64,000 nucleotides of DNA from positions 1 through 64,000 of the forward strand of contig NZ_JBDKWG010000102.1 of NCBI RefSeq assembly GCF_040151475.1. Reading direction: 5' to 3'. The notes beneath the pieces were generated by a model. The model saw only the letters and a list, made by a program, of their open reading frames with translations, did not search any database and was not told the origin of the DNA. Source of the stretch: CAXBNB01 sp040151475. Lineage in GTDB: Bacteria; Bacteroidota; Bacteroidia; Cytophagales; Cyclobacteriaceae. The first letter of the stretch is position 1. The number at the start of each line of letters is the position of its first letter. The position numbers were made by a program, and so were the translations under genes. Shown here one piece after another: positions 1 through 7,333 of the stretch.

Positions 1-359
1 AAACAAATTATCATATTCTATTTGATTTAAACTAAGCAGTGACCTAAGTTTACCCTCGGTTGGCCTAGGTCGGTTTTTATCTTGTTTCACAGCAGCACAA
101 AACAAACTTATGCCAACCAAATTTCCCCCTTAATCAATCAACCGTGATAATGTCTAATGCTCTTCGAGAATTTGATCTAATATTTCTCTATTCTCTACGG
201 TATCACAACTTGCCTTACGAAATTCCGGAAAGTAACTTAAAGGGCTCACGTAAAGCAGTTGTAGTTTGATAATATATGAATTAGAGCGCTGAAGTGGGAA
301 AAGGGTAGAATATAAAGGGCTCCCTATAATCTCCCCATTCCACCCCCATTCACATTTCT

Positions 360-1040
360 CCACTCCACGAGTTCCGCTTCGTAAATGCTCATGAGGCCAT
401 TCCCCGCAGGATTACAAGTCTCATGGCCTGAGTGCCCTTACACACTGGCTATCCCCACCCAGGTCATTTCCCTCAAACCATGATCCTGGAGATCCTTTTT
501 CCAGCCGCCGTAAATACAACATGCATCATAGCTTCCTATGGGTCGCTTATCATCGTTCCCGGTAAATAGATCGTTTAGCAGGTAAAGCGGTGTTCGTCAT
601 CAGTTGCCCTGCACAGGTCACGCCAGACTTTAGCAAGAGCATTCGTTCCTCTGCACATGCTTCACCAAAGGTGGCTATCGCCAGTCTGTCATGCCCTTTG
701 CTTGGGCTGCCTTCTTTCCTCACGGCAGTTTTCCCTGTCCTCATGGCCGCTTCATTCCATTGCGTTTCTTCCGGCACTTCTTTTCATTCAGCCACCATTC
801 GTCCAGCCACTGCCAGTGTTAGGCTCGCCTGCTGGCTCAGTCAGACCGTCCCGATCGCTCAACAGCCTCCTCAAATCCCAAATCGGGACTCACTGCCAGG
901 CGGCTTCCTTCGTCAGCCTCCTCCTGGACAGGCTTCCTTCGCACTCGCAGACGGCTCGCCGCACAGGCTTCTTCATTCCGCTCCGCTCCATTTCGCACCC
1001 TTTTCCCAACGCTTGCTTGTCTACCGTAGGTAGGCTCAAG
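360..1040 (-). other. GC-rich, hairpin-rich non-coding stretch (unassigned)
   Basis: The base composition is clearly richer in G+C than the rest of the window, and the minus strand is purine-rich. No reading frame here resembles a known protein. The minus strand can form several local hairpins: arms 394-400/423-429 (7 bp), 459-467/480-489 (9 bp with one bulged base) and 849-855/882-888 (7 bp). Together these look like a structured RNA or the remains of a retroelement or intron rather than a gene. I could not find a group II intron domain V or a reverse transcriptase. The flanks, 1-359 and 1041-1168, show nothing I can assign. Confidence 0.25.
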
Positions 1041-1168
1041 TTTACCTGCCGTAGGAAGGGCTGTTTTACCTGCTTTCTTATCATCTTCAATTGGATTGAA
1101 TACTACATTTTAAAGAAGTAAAAAATCCATCAAAATTAATTGGCTCCCCTCCTCCTACCGCACCAATT

Positions 1169-1217
1169 AAAAAGCAAGGCCGTCACAGTCCCTCCCGGAA
1201 CCAAAGCCTTGCTTTTT
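1169..1217 (-). terminator. Intrinsic terminator of the DUF5675 cassette
   Basis: Perfect 12-bp inverted repeat (1169-1180 and 1206-1217) with a 25-nt loop. Each arm ends in an A or T run, so it can work in both directions. It lies 60 nt past the stop of the last minus-strand gene of the cassette. Confidence 0.7.
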
Positions 1218-1276
1218 ATCCACGCCAATTTGTGAAAGACGCTTTCTTTTTTTCTCTTTTTTCTTTTGAAAAGGTA

Positions 1277-1477
1277 TTATTGATGGGATTTGTGCTTCCT
1301 CCAGGCTTTTGCCAGCCACTTTAGCAACATCGAAAGGGTAAAACTGACAACCGCCCCAACGGTTGCTAGTACAATGGTTCTTACCAGGTCCGTTGAATCA
1401 ATGCTGGCCATCATGTTTAGCATCGTGCCACCTATAGTACCTGCTTTTGTGCCGCTATGTAATTGCTGATCTGTCAT
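1277..1477 (-). CDS. Small membrane protein, holin-like
   Basis: A 66-residue protein with one strong hydrophobic segment (about residues 32-54) followed by a short basic tail ending RKHKSHQ. Small size, one membrane span and a charged C-terminus are typical of holin-like proteins, but no family can be named with certainty. Its start overlaps the stop of the upstream DUF5675 gene by 4 nt, so the two are probably translationally coupled. An intrinsic terminator follows. If the DUF5675 protein acts on the cell wall, this protein could help it, or a partner, cross the inner membrane; that is inference only. Confidence 0.6.
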   Translation of the reverse strand: MTDQQLHSGTKAGTIGGTMLNMMASIDSTDLVRTIVLATVGAVVSFTLSMLLKWLAKAWRKHKSHQ

Positions 1478-2091
1478 GGCTGTGCATTTTCATCAACGGC
1501 CGTTTGGCTTACTGCAGACAGCACACCTCCACTAGCGACCAGGTACTCGCCAAGGCTCACAAGTCCTGTAGGCAAGGCGACAGGTGATACCATCACTACA
1601 GTACCTGCAGCAACCAGACTAACACCAATTGTCCTAAGGGTTTTGAAAAATTTGGGAGTGGGTGCTTTCACCCTGTCAATTATGTTCATAGTAGTATCGT
1701 TTTTGATGTTGAGAAATACTTCTTCATTGCGCCTAAAAGCCGGATAAAGAAGTCCTTCGAGTTTTTCATTCGCTTTTCTGGAAGATGAACCAAGTCCATG
1801 GCCAGTCAGTTTAGATACTGGTGCAATGCATCCTTTCAATTCTTTCAGCGCATTGTTTGCAGGATGAATCAATATCCAGGATCTATTTGGCACCTCCTCC
1901 ACATGCAAGTGCCAGCCTCGCTCAGTTGTAAATCTCTTTGAGATTTGATAGCGACCATTCGGGATACAAGAGACGTTCCTTCGGTTATTGAGCCAGGGAA
2001 GCTCTATGGTATTGCAGACAAGCTGCTCGCCATTCATGAGTTTCCCATTGGTTCCTTTTGGATGGAACGTCCTTTTCAGTGTCAATTCCAT
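1474..2091 (-). CDS. DUF5675 protein with C-terminal membrane segments
   Basis: Residues 1-130 match the DUF5675 pattern found in phages and Bacteroidota: a short beta-rich domain with an invariant-looking His (H76) and a Gly-Cys pair (G87, C88). This His-x(10)-Gly-Cys spacing recalls the active site of L,D-transpeptidases, which suggests a role on peptidoglycan, but that is inference. Residues about 153-197 form two hydrophobic segments unrelated to DUF5675. An internal ATG at residue 135 (position 1689) precedes this part, so the tail may be a formerly separate membrane protein that has become fused or may still be translated on its own. The gene starts 7 nt after the upstream cassette gene and overlaps the next one by 4 nt. 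Confidence 0.65.
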   Translation of the reverse strand: MELTLKRTFHPKGTNGKLMNGEQLVCNTIELPWLNNRRNVSCIPNGRYQISKRFTTERGWHLHVEEVPNRSWILIHPANNALKELKGCIAPVSKLTGHGLGSSSRKANEKLEGLLYPAFRRNEEVFLNIKNDTTMNIIDRVKAPTPKFFKTLRTIGVSLVAAGTVVMVSPVALPTGLVSLGEYLVASGGVLSAVSQTAVDENAQP

Positions 2092-2098
2092 AACTCAA

Positions 2099-2872
2099 TT
2101 AAGATGGATCTGGTGCTACATATCGACCCACCTCCACAATGGTGAGCGGATTGTAAGATCCATTCTTCATTGGGTACATGACCCCATTCACTTCCTGAAG
2201 GAAGTCCAATCCTAATACCAGGAAGAGATCCAACTCCGTGTTCGCTGTTACATTGGCCACCAAGTCCAACTGTGCCACCTGATCGGGACCCAGTACAATC
2301 TCAGCACTTTCTGCCTGATCGAATTGAAAACTTTCGTTTTCAAAATCTACCTCAGCTGCTCCAACCAAAACCTTTACATGCGTTGCACCTGTAGGAAAGG
2401 CAATCGTATTGCCTGGAATGAATGCCGGTATGGTAACCGTCAAGCTTCCAGCTGCCCTATCAATGGCGGTGGTATAAGCCGCATACAGGGTGGCACTCAA
2501 CTTACCATTGGCATTGAAGTCAAATCCATTGAGGATACTCAAATCGCCTTCGGCCATGACCCTTTCACCTCGGGCATTGGTCGAGTCTGATTTGATTACC
2601 CTCAGTATTTCCTTTGTCAATCGACTAGTTACTTTTGAATCTGATGCATTCTGAATGAGCAACCTTAGGGCGTTCCGGAGAATCCTTCTGGATTTACCTG
2701 CCCTTCCAAATTCAGAACCGTTTTCACGGGTTCTTTGAAAGGCCGGATCGTTCTTGATTCGATCCCCATCCACCCCGCCTTTTTCCCTGGCCAGATAGCC
2801 ATCTTTGCTTTTGTAGAAGGTCACATCCCCGATGGTTCCTGCTAATTTGATAATTCCTTTTTGCTTTGCCAT
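2099..2872 (-). CDS. Conserved Bacteroidota protein of unknown function
   Basis: A 257-residue protein without signal peptide or membrane span. The N-terminus (MAKQKGIIKLAGTIGDVTFY, then a stretch with KDGYLAREKGGV) is a type I recognise from many Bacteroidota genomes as uncharacterised, but no function is established. The first 100 residues are basic and partly helical. The rest looks beta-rich, with alternating hydrophobic residues and many Thr/Val, as expected of a self-assembling or structural protein. It is the first gene of a three-gene minus-strand cassette with DUF5675 and a small membrane protein. It is divergent from a small helix-turn-helix gene, with inverted repeats in the 145-nt gap. 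Confidence 0.7.
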   Translation of the reverse strand: MAKQKGIIKLAGTIGDVTFYKSKDGYLAREKGGVDGDRIKNDPAFQRTRENGSEFGRAGKSRRILRNALRLLIQNASDSKVTSRLTKEILRVIKSDSTNARGERVMAEGDLSILNGFDFNANGKLSATLYAAYTTAIDRAAGSLTVTIPAFIPGNTIAFPTGATHVKVLVGAAEVDFENESFQFDQAESAEIVLGPDQVAQLDLVANVTANTELDLFLVLGLDFLQEVNGVMYPMKNGSYNPLTIVEVGRYVAPDPS

Positions 2873-2906
2873 AATCTTAAAATGTTTGATTTATGGCCTA
2901 AAAAAC

Positions 2907-3001
2907 GCATATTTAAGGATATGCAACAACTACCAGATTCCGGGTTTGATGGCAAATGACACTTATTGCCGGAGATGCCGAATAGGTAGTGTATAGATAC
3001 A
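2907..3001. promoter_or_regulatory. Inverted repeats in divergent promoter region
   Basis: The gap between the divergent genes holds three short inverted repeats: GCATAT/ATATGC (2907-2912/2919-2924), GGCAA/TTGCC (2951-2955/2966-2970) and the palindrome TGTATAGATACA (2990-3001). They sit where an operator for the adjacent helix-turn-helix protein would be expected. No clear TTG-N19-TAnnTTTG promoter was found. Confidence 0.35.
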
Positions 3002-3017
3002 GTATGAGTAGTACCAA

Positions 3018-3215
3018 ATGAGGTTAAAGCGTGTCATAATTTATCCAAAGGATATCCAGCGCATTACTGGAAAAAGTGAGCGTTATGGTCGCAAATTGCT
3101 CCGTGACATCAAAGGTCACTTAAAAAAAGAGAACCACCAGTTCATTACGATTTCAGAGTTTGCCAACTACGCAGGCCTTGACAAAGCAGAGGTGGAGGAG
3201 TTCATTACTGATTGA
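3018..3215 (+). CDS. Small helix-turn-helix protein, excisionase-like
   Basis: A basic 65-residue protein (VIIYPKDIQRITGKSERYGRKLLRDIK, then ITISEFANYAGLDKAEVEEFI). The helices fit a small winged-helix or excisionase-type DNA-binding domain. Relatives of this kind sit next to uncharacterised cassettes and recombinases in Bacteroidota; the functional label is inferred from size, charge and position. It runs convergent to the recombinase gene and overlaps its end by 11 nt, and it is divergent from the unknown-function cassette. It could act as a recombination directionality factor or as the cassette's repressor. Confidence 0.6.
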   Translation: MRLKRVIIYPKDIQRITGKSERYGRKLLRDIKGHLKKENHQFITISEFANYAGLDKAEVEEFITD

Positions 3216-4446
3216 TGGCTGGCTTCGAACCAGCAGACAATACCTCTTTCAGTTTCTTCATATCCTGGCTTACTTTTTCCTGAACTACTTTAGCATAAAT
3301 TTGAGTAGTCTTCAGGTTTTTATGGCCCAGCATCGAACTCACAGTTTCTATGGCTACACCATTTGAAAGTGTTACAGTCGTTGCAAAGGAATGTCTGGCC
3401 ATGTGGAAAGTAATGTTCTTCGTAATTCCGCATAGCTCACCCATTTCTTTTAAATAGGCATTCATTTTTTGATTAGAAATTACAGGTAACAAGTTTCCTG
3501 AATTTAAAGTCATTGGATGGGATTCATATTTTTTCATTATCTCATTTGCAACCGGAAGGAGTGGTACGTTAGATGAGGTTCCGGTTTTAGTTCGATCTAC
3601 AAAAATCCAGTATTCTCCATCTAGCCCTTTTGAGATATTTTCCGGAGTTAGTTTTTTCACATCGGTATAAGCTAGTCCGGTATAGCAGCAGAAAAGAAAG
3701 ATATCCCTTACATGCTCAAGTCGCTCAATGGAAAAGTCCTTTTCGTATAGAGCACTTAGTTCTTCTTTGGTCAAATAGTCCTTCTTCACTTCCTTGAGTG
3801 ACATCTGATACCTGGCGAATGGATCTCTATCGATCCATTCATTCTTCAAGGCGAGCAGAACGATTTTCTTGAAGTTTCTTAAATACTTCATAGTGGTATT
3901 ATGCCCGATATGCTTTACGGACTTTAAGTAAAATTCAAATTCGGTAATGAAAGCGTAGTTGAGTTCATTGAGAAGGAAATCTTCCCTTTTGAAGTGATGC
4001 TTTATATATCCTCGTAAGTGTTTGAAACTCGTTTCGTATCGCTCAAGAGTTCCTGCAGAATACCCTTGTCCAATTTGAGCTTTGATCTGTTCATTGTGAT
4101 ACTTGAAAAGTTCGATTAATGAATGCTGTTCCGAGTTTTTTCCGAAGTACATGTTCTTCAGAATTTGTGAAGAAATGAATTGTTCATCTTCTTCTAGACG
4201 ATCATGAATCTTATCTAACTTTAATTTCATATTGCCAAGGTGCCTGTTTATGATTCTGGCCTCCTCAGAGTTGCCTTTTACCTTGCCAGCCATGACACTC
4301 CACTTTTCCGGAAGAACCTTTTTTCCGGTTGAAATTTCTGCTCTTTTGCCGTTGATTGTTATCCTCGCAGAAATTGGAGCTTCACCTGTTTTTTTACTGG
4401 TTTTGTGGTTCTGAAGCCAGAATAGGACGCTATAAGTGTGATTCAT
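3205..4446 (-). CDS. Tyrosine site-specific recombinase (integrase)
   Basis: A 413-residue recombinase of the Bacteroidota type: an N-terminal arm-binding domain (about 5-90), a SAM-like core-binding domain (about 105-205) and a C-terminal catalytic domain (about 225-395). Visible catalytic residues are K287, H348, R351 (HMARHS), H375 (GHK) and the nucleophile Y384. The usual first arginine, expected in the CCYTGLAYTDV motif, is replaced by A259, as in some Bacteroides conjugative-transposon integrases such as IntDOT, where a serine stands there. Its 5' end faces a tRNA-Ser gene across a repeat-rich 260-nt gap, the usual layout for a tRNA-targeting mobile element. The reading frame is full length and undamaged. 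Confidence 0.92.
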   Translation of the reverse strand: MNHTYSVLFWLQNHKTSKKTGEAPISARITINGKRAEISTGKKVLPEKWSVMAGKVKGNSEEARIINRHLGNMKLKLDKIHDRLEEDEQFISSQILKNMYFGKNSEQHSLIELFKYHNEQIKAQIGQGYSAGTLERYETSFKHLRGYIKHHFKREDFLLNELNYAFITEFEFYLKSVKHIGHNTTMKYLRNFKKIVLLALKNEWIDRDPFARYQMSLKEVKKDYLTKEELSALYEKDFSIERLEHVRDIFLFCCYTGLAYTDVKKLTPENISKGLDGEYWIFVDRTKTGTSSNVPLLPVANEIMKKYESHPMTLNSGNLLPVISNQKMNAYLKEMGELCGITKNITFHMARHSFATTVTLSNGVAIETVSSMLGHKNLKTTQIYAKVVQEKVSQDMKKLKEVLSAGSKPAINQ

Positions 4447-4488
4447 AATACAGAATGTTCTAAAATGCCAAGTTTTGATGTTTTTGGG

Positions 4489-4604
4489 AGGGATCGGGGG
4501 TTCGAATCCCTACCTAAATATACACAAAAAATATCAAAAAACCTTAATTTAAGCCAAATAAGCACATTCGGTTACCTATTTTATTGGTAACCGATTAGGT
4601 AACC
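4489..4604. other. Candidate attachment region with recombinase-site repeats
   Basis: Two signals lie between the recombinase and the tRNA. At 4496-4512 a 17-nt stretch (CGGGGGTTCGAATCCCT) is identical to the T-arm of the neighbouring tRNA-Ser but in the opposite orientation. At 4569-4604 the motif GGTAACC occurs three times: GGTTACC at 4570-4576, GGTAACC at 4586-4592 and again at 4598-4604, forming nested inverted repeats. Such repeats are typical of arm-type integrase or excisionase sites. No direct copy of the tRNA 3' end was found to the left within the window, so the far end of any element is not seen. Confidence 0.45.
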
Positions 4605-4647
4605 AAATTAGTAAGAAATTATGAATAAAGTGGGTGGGTTGGAAAAG

Positions 4648-4683
4648 AAAAAACCCTCCAAAAATATATTCTGAAGGGTTTTT
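4648..4683 (-). terminator. Intrinsic terminator downstream of tRNA-Ser
   Basis: Inverted repeat AAAAACCCT/AGGGTTTTT (arms around 4649-4657 and 4675-4683) with flanking A and T runs, 23 nt past the 3' end of the tRNA. It probably ends the tRNA transcript and also shields it from the recombinase side. Confidence 0.65.
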
Positions 4684-4705
4684 ATTCTATTTGCTTTCAC
4701 GTCAG

Positions 4706-4790
4706 CAGAGGAGGAGGGATTCGAACCCCCGGTACCTTGCGGTACAACGGTTTTCAAGACCGCCGCATTCGACCACTCTGCCACTCCTCT
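4706..4790 (-). tRNA. tRNA-Ser (anticodon UGA)
   Basis: A complete cloverleaf on the minus strand. The acceptor stem is AGAGGAG/CTCCTCT, the anticodon loop CTTGAAA carries anticodon TGA, the long class II variable arm is TACC-GCAA-GGTA, and the T-loop is TTCGAAT. The discriminator base is G and the 3' CCA is not encoded. The 3' end points to the recombinase, so this gene is the likely integration target of the element to its left. A consensus promoter lies 36 nt upstream. Confidence 0.97.
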
Positions 4791-4825
4791 TTAGGATTAT
4801 TTGGTCGTTCTACTCAAACGGAGTG

Positions 4826-4855
4826 CAAATGTAGAATATTAATTTTCATTGACAA
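4826..4855 (-). promoter_or_regulatory. Housekeeping promoter of tRNA-Ser
   Basis: Reading the minus strand, TTG (4855-4853), a 19-nt spacer, then TACATTTG (4833-4826). This fits the known Bacteroidota primary-sigma consensus TTG-N19-TAnnTTTG exactly and serves as an internal standard for promoter calls elsewhere in the window. Confidence 0.85.
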
Positions 4856-4900
4856 ATACTAGCCTGAAAATAATACGCACAAAAGACGCTTTTTTTCACT

Positions 4901-5311
4901 TTACGATTCAAAGAAAGGTTCCATCAATACTTTCATTACCTCAGGCATACGGCATGGCCTCCCTGTTTTCATATTGATAAATGCCAACGTAGTTTCTCCT
5001 TTATTGATCAATTGATTGTCTTCATTAAATACTTCATATTCAAACACAATTTTTACGGCAGGAAACTTGGCTATTTTCACCTTGATCAATAACAACTCAT
5101 CGTATTTGCCCGGCAAAAGATAGTTCGATTTACATTCCAATACGGGCATCATGACACCCATTTCTTCCAGTGCCTTATATGCTAATCCCAGATTTCTCAG
5201 AGCCTCCACTCTGGCCACTTCGTAATACATGGCATAATTGCCATAATACACATATCCCATCTGATCCGTTTCGGCATACCTTACCCTTACTTTTGTCTCT
5301 GCTTCGAACAT
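4901..5311 (-). CDS. Acyl-CoA thioesterase, YbgC/FadM family
   Basis: A 136-residue single hotdog-fold protein. The N-terminal motif RYAETDQMGYVYYGNYAMYYE contains the catalytic Asp (D16) and the Gly/Asn residues typical of 4-hydroxybenzoyl-CoA thioesterase-like enzymes. It should hydrolyse acyl-CoA thioesters in the cytoplasm; chain preference cannot be read from sequence. It is divergent from an acyl-CoA carboxylase subunit gene 159 nt away, which may reflect shared acyl-CoA metabolism. Length is normal for the family. Confidence 0.9.
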   Translation of the reverse strand: MFEAETKVRVRYAETDQMGYVYYGNYAMYYEVARVEALRNLGLAYKALEEMGVMMPVLECKSNYLLPGKYDELLLIKVKIAKFPAVKIVFEYEVFNEDNQLINKGETTLAFINMKTGRPCRMPEVMKVLMEPFFES

Positions 5312-5469
5312 TTACTTGCATTTTTGTGTTGGGAAAAATAGAGAAAGAATAAAGTAATCCCAAATAATATCAAGTCAAGACGATTGTGATTAAAGATAGA
5401 TTCCATTATATCAGTTGATTTCTGATATATTTATCCTATCTTAATTATTTCCATTCAAACGAAAACAAC

Positions 5470-7092
5470 ATGAATCTGAAGTTTAATAAAAATGACGATG
5501 AGTACAGGCAGTTGTTGTATCAATTGAATACAAAACTGGATAAAGTGAAATTGGGTGGTGGAAAAAAGAAAATCGAATCACAACATAAAAAAGGAAAACT
5601 CACAGCCAGAGAGCGGATCAGCTATCTCATTGATGATGGCTCAGACTTTGTAGAAATAGCTGCACTTGCCGGAGACGGAATGTACGCTGAGAAAGGAGGA
5701 TGCCCAGGTGGCGGTGTTGTTACAGGTATTGGCTATATCCAAAATCGCCAATGCATAATTGTAGCCAATGACGCTACCGTCAAAGCAGGTGCATGGTTTC
5801 CCATTACTGCCAAGAAAAACCTGAGGGCTCAGGAAATCTCAATGGAAAACAAGCTTCCTATTGTTTATCTGGTTGACAGTGCTGGTGTTTATTTACCCAT
5901 GCAAAATGAGATTTTCCCGGACAAAGAACATTTTGGCAGACAGTTTAGAAACAACGCCCGAATGTCTTCTATGGGCATAGTCCAGATAGCCGCTATAATG
6001 GGGAGTTGTGTGGCAGGTGGAGCGTATTTACCAATCATGTCAGATGAAGCTATGATTGTAGATAAAACCGGTAGTATATTTCTTGCAGGCAGTTATTTAG
6101 TAAAAGCTGCCATCGGTGAGACAACAGACAATGAATCCCTTGGTGGAGCCACCACACATTGCGAAATATCCGGTGTAACAGACAACAAATATGACTCAGA
6201 TGAAGCTTGCCTGGATGCTATAAAAAAAATATTTGATAAAATCGGTAAACCGGAAGATGCGGGTTACAACAGAAGCCAACCAAGAGCACCCAAAGAGAAC
6301 CCGGAAGAAATCTATGGACTATTGCCAACAGACAGAGTAAAGCCCTACGAAATGAGGGACATCATTGTCAGGCTACTCGATAATTCAGAATTCGATGAAT
6401 ATAAAAAAGACTATGGCAAAACTCTTCTGTGCGGAACAGGCCGCATAGATGGATGGGCGGTGGGGATAGTAGCCAATCAACGGAAAATGGTCAAAAACAA
6501 GAAGGGTGAAATGCAAATGGGCGGAGTGATTTACTCTGACTCAGCGGATAAGGCTGCAAGATTCATTATGAACTGTAATCAGAGAAAAATTCCATTGGTG
6601 TTTTTACATGATGTCAGTGGTTTTATGGTTGGCAGCAAAGCGGAACAAGGTGGCATCATTAAAGATGGAGCAAAAATGGTCAATGCTATGGCAAATTCTG
6701 TCGTCCCAAAATTCACTTTTGTATTGGGAAACTCTTATGGAGCAGGTAACTATGCCATGTGTGGCAAGGCTTACGATCCCCGACTAATTTATGCCTGGCC
6801 TACTGCTAAAATTGCAGTAATGAGTGGGCAAGCCGCTGCTCAAACACTGCTGCAAATAAAGATAGCAGGAATGAAGGGTGTTGAAATTTCTGAAGCAGAA
6901 AAAAAATCACTCCTCGATGAAATTACCACCAAATACAACGAAGAGCTGAGTCCATATTATGCAGCAGCCAGGCTTTGGGTAGATGGAGTAATTGACCCAT
7001 TGGATACCAGAAAAATAATTTCCAAAGGAATAGAAGCTGCCAACCATGCTCCTGTCACAGATAAATTCAATGTGGGTATCATCCAAACCTGA
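5470..7092 (+). CDS. Acyl-CoA carboxylase, carboxyltransferase (beta) subunit
   Basis: A 540-residue carboxyltransferase that moves CO2 from carboxybiotin to an acyl-CoA. The N-terminal half has the start LGGGKKKIESQHKKGKLTAR and the motif LVDSAGVYLPMQNEIFPDKE. This, with MGSCVAGGAYLPIMSDE, matches the methylcrotonoyl-CoA carboxylase (MccB-like) branch better than the propionyl-CoA carboxylase branch. The C-terminal half has GSKAEQGGIIKDGAKM and GNSYGAGNYAMCGKAYDPR. Likely roles are leucine breakdown or a related branched acyl-CoA pathway, but the substrate is inferred. No biotin carboxylase or biotin-carrier gene lies nearby, so its partner must be encoded elsewhere. Confidence 0.88.
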   Translation: MNLKFNKNDDEYRQLLYQLNTKLDKVKLGGGKKKIESQHKKGKLTARERISYLIDDGSDFVEIAALAGDGMYAEKGGCPGGGVVTGIGYIQNRQCIIVANDATVKAGAWFPITAKKNLRAQEISMENKLPIVYLVDSAGVYLPMQNEIFPDKEHFGRQFRNNARMSSMGIVQIAAIMGSCVAGGAYLPIMSDEAMIVDKTGSIFLAGSYLVKAAIGETTDNESLGGATTHCEISGVTDNKYDSDEACLDAIKKIFDKIGKPEDAGYNRSQPRAPKENPEEIYGLLPTDRVKPYEMRDIIVRLLDNSEFDEYKKDYGKTLLCGTGRIDGWAVGIVANQRKMVKNKKGEMQMGGVIYSDSADKAARFIMNCNQRKIPLVFLHDVSGFMVGSKAEQGGIIKDGAKMVNAMANSVVPKFTFVLGNSYGAGNYAMCGKAYDPRLIYAWPTAKIAVMSGQAAAQTLLQIKIAGMKGVEISEAEKKSLLDEITTKYNEELSPYYAAARLWVDGVIDPLDTRKIISKGIEAANHAPVTDKFNVGIIQT

Positions 7093-7333
7093 TTCCAGTC
7101 AAATCGTACCAGACTAAGCCCCTAACTACACCCTAGGTTCAATTTATAACAAAAAATTCAAGAGGAATTTAGGTTTCAAAAGAAAACTTGTTAAAATTAA
7201 TTTTATTAAATTGTTATTATCATCAAGATACTTTTAGTTTGAATTGGTGAAAGTAGTTTACCGGATTGTCAGGAAATTTTGTATAACACGATACATCTGA
7301 ATAGCCTGTAAAACAAAGAAGAACGGTTGATAT

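Noticed and set aside
154..777. Minus-strand frames as an upstream part of a group II intron reverse transcriptase
   Set aside because: No reverse-transcriptase motif, no maturase domain and no recognisable intron domain V was found; only composition and hairpins hint at an intron.
590..1121. Long overlapping plus-strand open frames in the GC-rich segment
   Set aside because: They arise from a pyrimidine-rich strand with few stops; the translations are Ser/Pro/Leu-rich, match no family, overlap in two frames and lack a start context.
4634..4834. Plus-strand frame of 66 codons across the tRNA-Ser gene
   Set aside because: It runs antisense through the tRNA and its terminator.
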